64,000 bases of DNA from Trinickia fusca (GTDB lineage: Bacteria > Pseudomonadota > Gammaproteobacteria > Burkholderiales > Burkholderiaceae), in the NCBI RefSeq assembly GCF_003628145.1, contig NZ_RBZV01000011.1, positions 62,001-126,000 of the forward strand. Reading direction: 5' to 3'. The translations under genes were made by a program, and so were the position numbers. Below are positions 62,313 to 64,000 of the stretch, piece by piece; position 1 is the first letter of the stretch, and the number at the start of each line of letters is the position of its first letter. The notes below the pieces were generated by a model. The model ran no database searches. It had not been told where the DNA came from and worked only from the letters and a program-made list of their open reading frames with translations.

Positions 62313-63536
62313 TCATGGGCGCCGGGCGTTCAGCACGACCTGCGTGACGACGCCGGCCACGAGCCCCCAGAACGCCGAGCCGATGCCGGCCAGTGTGAGG
62401 CCCGACGCCGTGACCATGAACGTGACGAGCGCGGCCTCGCGCTCGCGCGCGTTGCTCATCGCGTTCGTGAGCCCGCTCTGAATCGAGCCGAACAGCGCGA
62501 GCGCCGCGACCGAGACGACGAGCGCCTTGGGCAGTGCCGCGAACAGCGCGGCGATCGTTGCGCCGAAGATGCCGGCCACGAGATAGAACAGGCCACACCA
62601 CAGCGCGGCCGTATAGCGTTTCGACCGATCCTCGTGCGCTTCGGGGCCGGTGCAGATCGCGGCCGTGATCGCTGCGAGCGTGACGCCGTGCGAGCCGAAC
62701 GGCGCGAGCAGCAGCGACATCACGCCGGTCGTGCCGATCAGCGGCGAGGACGGCGTGGTATAGCCGTCGGCGCGCAGCACGGCGACGCCGGGCATGTTCT
62801 GCGAGGCCATCGCGACGACGAACAGCGGCAAGCCGAGGCTCACGGCTGCCGCGAGCGAGAAGCTCGGCATCGTGAAGACGGGCTTGGCGAGCGTCACGTG
62901 AAAGCGGGTCAAGTCGATGAGCCCGAGCACGCCGGCCATGGCCGTGCCGACGACGAGCGTCGTCACGATCGCATAGCGTGGCGCCATACGCTTGACGCCC
63001 AGGTACACGAAGAACATCGTGAGCACGAGCATCGTTTGTACCTGAGCGGCATGAAAGATTTCGATGCCGATCTCGAACAGGATGCCCGCGAGCAGCGCGC
63101 TGGCGATGCCGGCCGGCACACGCTTCATCAGCGCGTCGAACCAGCCTGTCAGGCCGATGGCCGTCACGAGCGCCGCGCTGACGATGTATGCGCCGATGGC
63201 CTCGGCGTACGGCACGTGCGGCAGCGAGGCGATCAGCAGCGCGGCGCCCGGCGTCGAGAAGGCCACCACGATCGGCGAGCGAAAGCGTAGCGACAGCGTG
63301 ATCGTCGACACGGCCATGCCGATCGATATGGCCCAGATCCACGATGAGATCTGGGCATCGGTCAGATGGGCCGCGCGGCCGGCCTGGAAGATCAGTACGA
63401 GCGAGCTCGTATAGCCGGTCATCATCGCGACGAAGCCCGCGACGACCGCGTGCAGCGAGGTATCGGCAAAGGGGCGCAGCAGCGGGTGGCGCATCGGCGG
63501 CGGCGAACGAAGCTCGCGTGTCGAGGGCGGATTCAT
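62313..63536 (-). CDS. benE: Benzoate/proton symporter BenE-like
   Basis: 407-aa inner-membrane carrier with about 11-12 TM segments. Family features are GFVAMMTGYTSSLVLIFQAG, SWIWAISIGMAVSTITLSLRFRSPIVVAFSTPGAALL, QNMPGVAVLRADGY and PFGSHGVTLAAITAAICTGPEAHED. No ben/cat catabolic genes lie beside it, so benzoate as substrate is family inference. Start ATG 63536; an ATG 14 codons later (63494) is possible. Confidence 0.92.
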   Translation of the reverse strand: MNPPSTRELRSPPPMRHPLLRPFADTSLHAVVAGFVAMMTGYTSSLVLIFQAGRAAHLTDAQISSWIWAISIGMAVSTITLSLRFRSPIVVAFSTPGAALLIASLPHVPYAEAIGAYIVSAALVTAIGLTGWFDALMKRVPAGIASALLAGILFEIGIEIFHAAQVQTMLVLTMFFVYLGVKRMAPRYAIVTTLVVGTAMAGVLGLIDLTRFHVTLAKPVFTMPSFSLAAAVSLGLPLFVVAMASQNMPGVAVLRADGYTTPSSPLIGTTGVMSLLLAPFGSHGVTLAAITAAICTGPEAHEDRSKRYTAALWCGLFYLVAGIFGATIAALFAALPKALVVSVAALALFGSIQSGLTNAMSNAREREAALVTFMVTASGLTLAGIGSAFWGLVAGVVTQVVLNARRP

Positions 63537-63605
63537 CGTGGCGTAACGGCGGTTAAAGGGGGAAAGGGGTAGCGGGGGGACGGATCGCTCCGACGGCGGC
63601 GCTGC

Positions 63606-64000
63606 TTACTTGCTGAGCACCCGCATGGCTGTCTCGAGGCCGGCCAGCGTGAGCGGATACATGCGCGTGCCGAGCAACTGACGGATGACCGCGACGGATT
63701 GCCGGTATTCCCATAGGCCTTCGGGCTCGGGATTGAGCCACGCGTGGTGCGGGAACTTGTCGGCCAGGCGGCGCAGCCAGACGGCGCCGGCCTCCGGGTT
63801 GTTGTACTCGACGGAGCCGCCCGGCTGCAGCACTTCGTAAGGGCTCATCGTCGCATCGCCGACGAAAATGAGCTTGTAGTCGGGCGTGAACTTGTGCAGC
63901 ACGTCCCAGGTCGGCACGCGTTCGGCGTGGCGGCGGCGGTTGTTCTTCCACAGGAAGTCGTAGACGCAGTTGTGGAAGTAATAGAACTCGAGATGCTTGA
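63606..64000 (-). CDS. VWA-domain protein (CoxE-like), 5' end beyond the window
   Basis: C-terminal about 130 residues of a gene whose start lies outside the window; the frame is open to base 64000. Readable segments are HLEFYYFHNCVYDFLWKNN, WDVLHKFTPDYKLIFVGDATMSPYEVL (MIDAS-like DATMSP), GGSVEYNN, WLNPEPEGLWEYRQSVAVI and YPLTLAGLETAMRVLSK. These match CoxE-type von Willebrand factor A proteins, which act with MoxR-type AAA ATPases on metal-enzyme maturation. The partner would lie further right. Confidence 0.82.
   Translation of the reverse strand, partial: KHLEFYYFHNCVYDFLWKNNRRRHAERVPTWDVLHKFTPDYKLIFVGDATMSPYEVLQPGGSVEYNNPEAGAVWLRRLADKFPHHAWLNPEPEGLWEYRQSVAVIRQLLGTRMYPLTLAGLETAMRVLSK

Overview
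The window is a high-GC, gene-dense Gram-negative chromosome segment. It most resembles Burkholderiaceae (Burkholderia, Paraburkholderia, Trinickia or Caballeronia group). The evidence is a Burkholderia-type general porin, the parE-parC pair, HtpG followed directly by chorismate lyase, BenE, an MctP-like symporter behind a DUF3311 protein, and high-GC codon use throughout. Assignment below family level is not possible by eye. I see no transposase, integrase, phage gene, rRNA or CRISPR array. One tRNA is present, tRNA-Arg(CCT).

Layout. 1-12.8 kb: a porin; a histidine/lysine/arginine ABC importer (hisQMP); a Spy/CpxP-like periplasmic protein facing an EnvZ/OmpR-like two-component pair; a Cas2/SinR-like small protein; a Cache-GGDEF diguanylate cyclase; and a NitT/TauT-type ABC transporter with a double-length permease. 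12.8-19.6 kb: a sigma-54 block with two enhancer-binding proteins, two small genes, otsA and a stand-alone rpoN. A near-consensus -24/-12 element lies directly before otsA. 19.8-25.9 kb: a stress-type four-helix/glycine-zipper operon, an MFS exporter, a PEBP protein, a glyoxalase-fold protein, a beta-hydroxyacid dehydrogenase and YqhA. 26-27.1 kb: higBA, tRNA-Arg and rubredoxin. 27.3-36.8 kb: the ABC-F protein Uup, parE, parC, a CopD-like membrane protein and three chromate-transporter (CHR) genes. 36.9-45.7 kb: a Cache-GGDEF-EAL protein, then a five-gene operon (glyoxalase-like, EamA exporter, aminotransferase, RidA, PhzF) facing a MocR-type regulator. 45.7-54.3 kb: htpG-ubiC-DNA glycosylase, a TonB receptor, a hypothetical gene, a degraded second copy of the ubiC/glycosylase junction, a YkgJ protein and a TumE-type toxin-antitoxin pair. 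54.5-64 kb: a second PEBP protein, an Aer-like chemoreceptor, a spermidine-synthase-like protein, DUF3311 plus symporter, FUSC, transaldolase, BenE and a truncated VWA-domain gene.

Functional links. (1) The rpoN/EBP/otsA block looks like a self-contained sigma-54 circuit controlling trehalose synthesis. (2) The MocR-facing operon reads as an unassigned amino-compound degradation and efflux pathway. (3) The EnvZ/OmpR-like pair and the divergent Spy-like chaperone share a promoter region with a GTAAC-N5-GTAAC tandem, reminiscent of cpxP/cpxRA. (4) A 3.7-kb direct duplication of the ubiC-glycosylase junction brackets the TonB receptor, which suggests past recombination or acquisition. All functions are inferred from sequence motifs read by eye; no database search was run.
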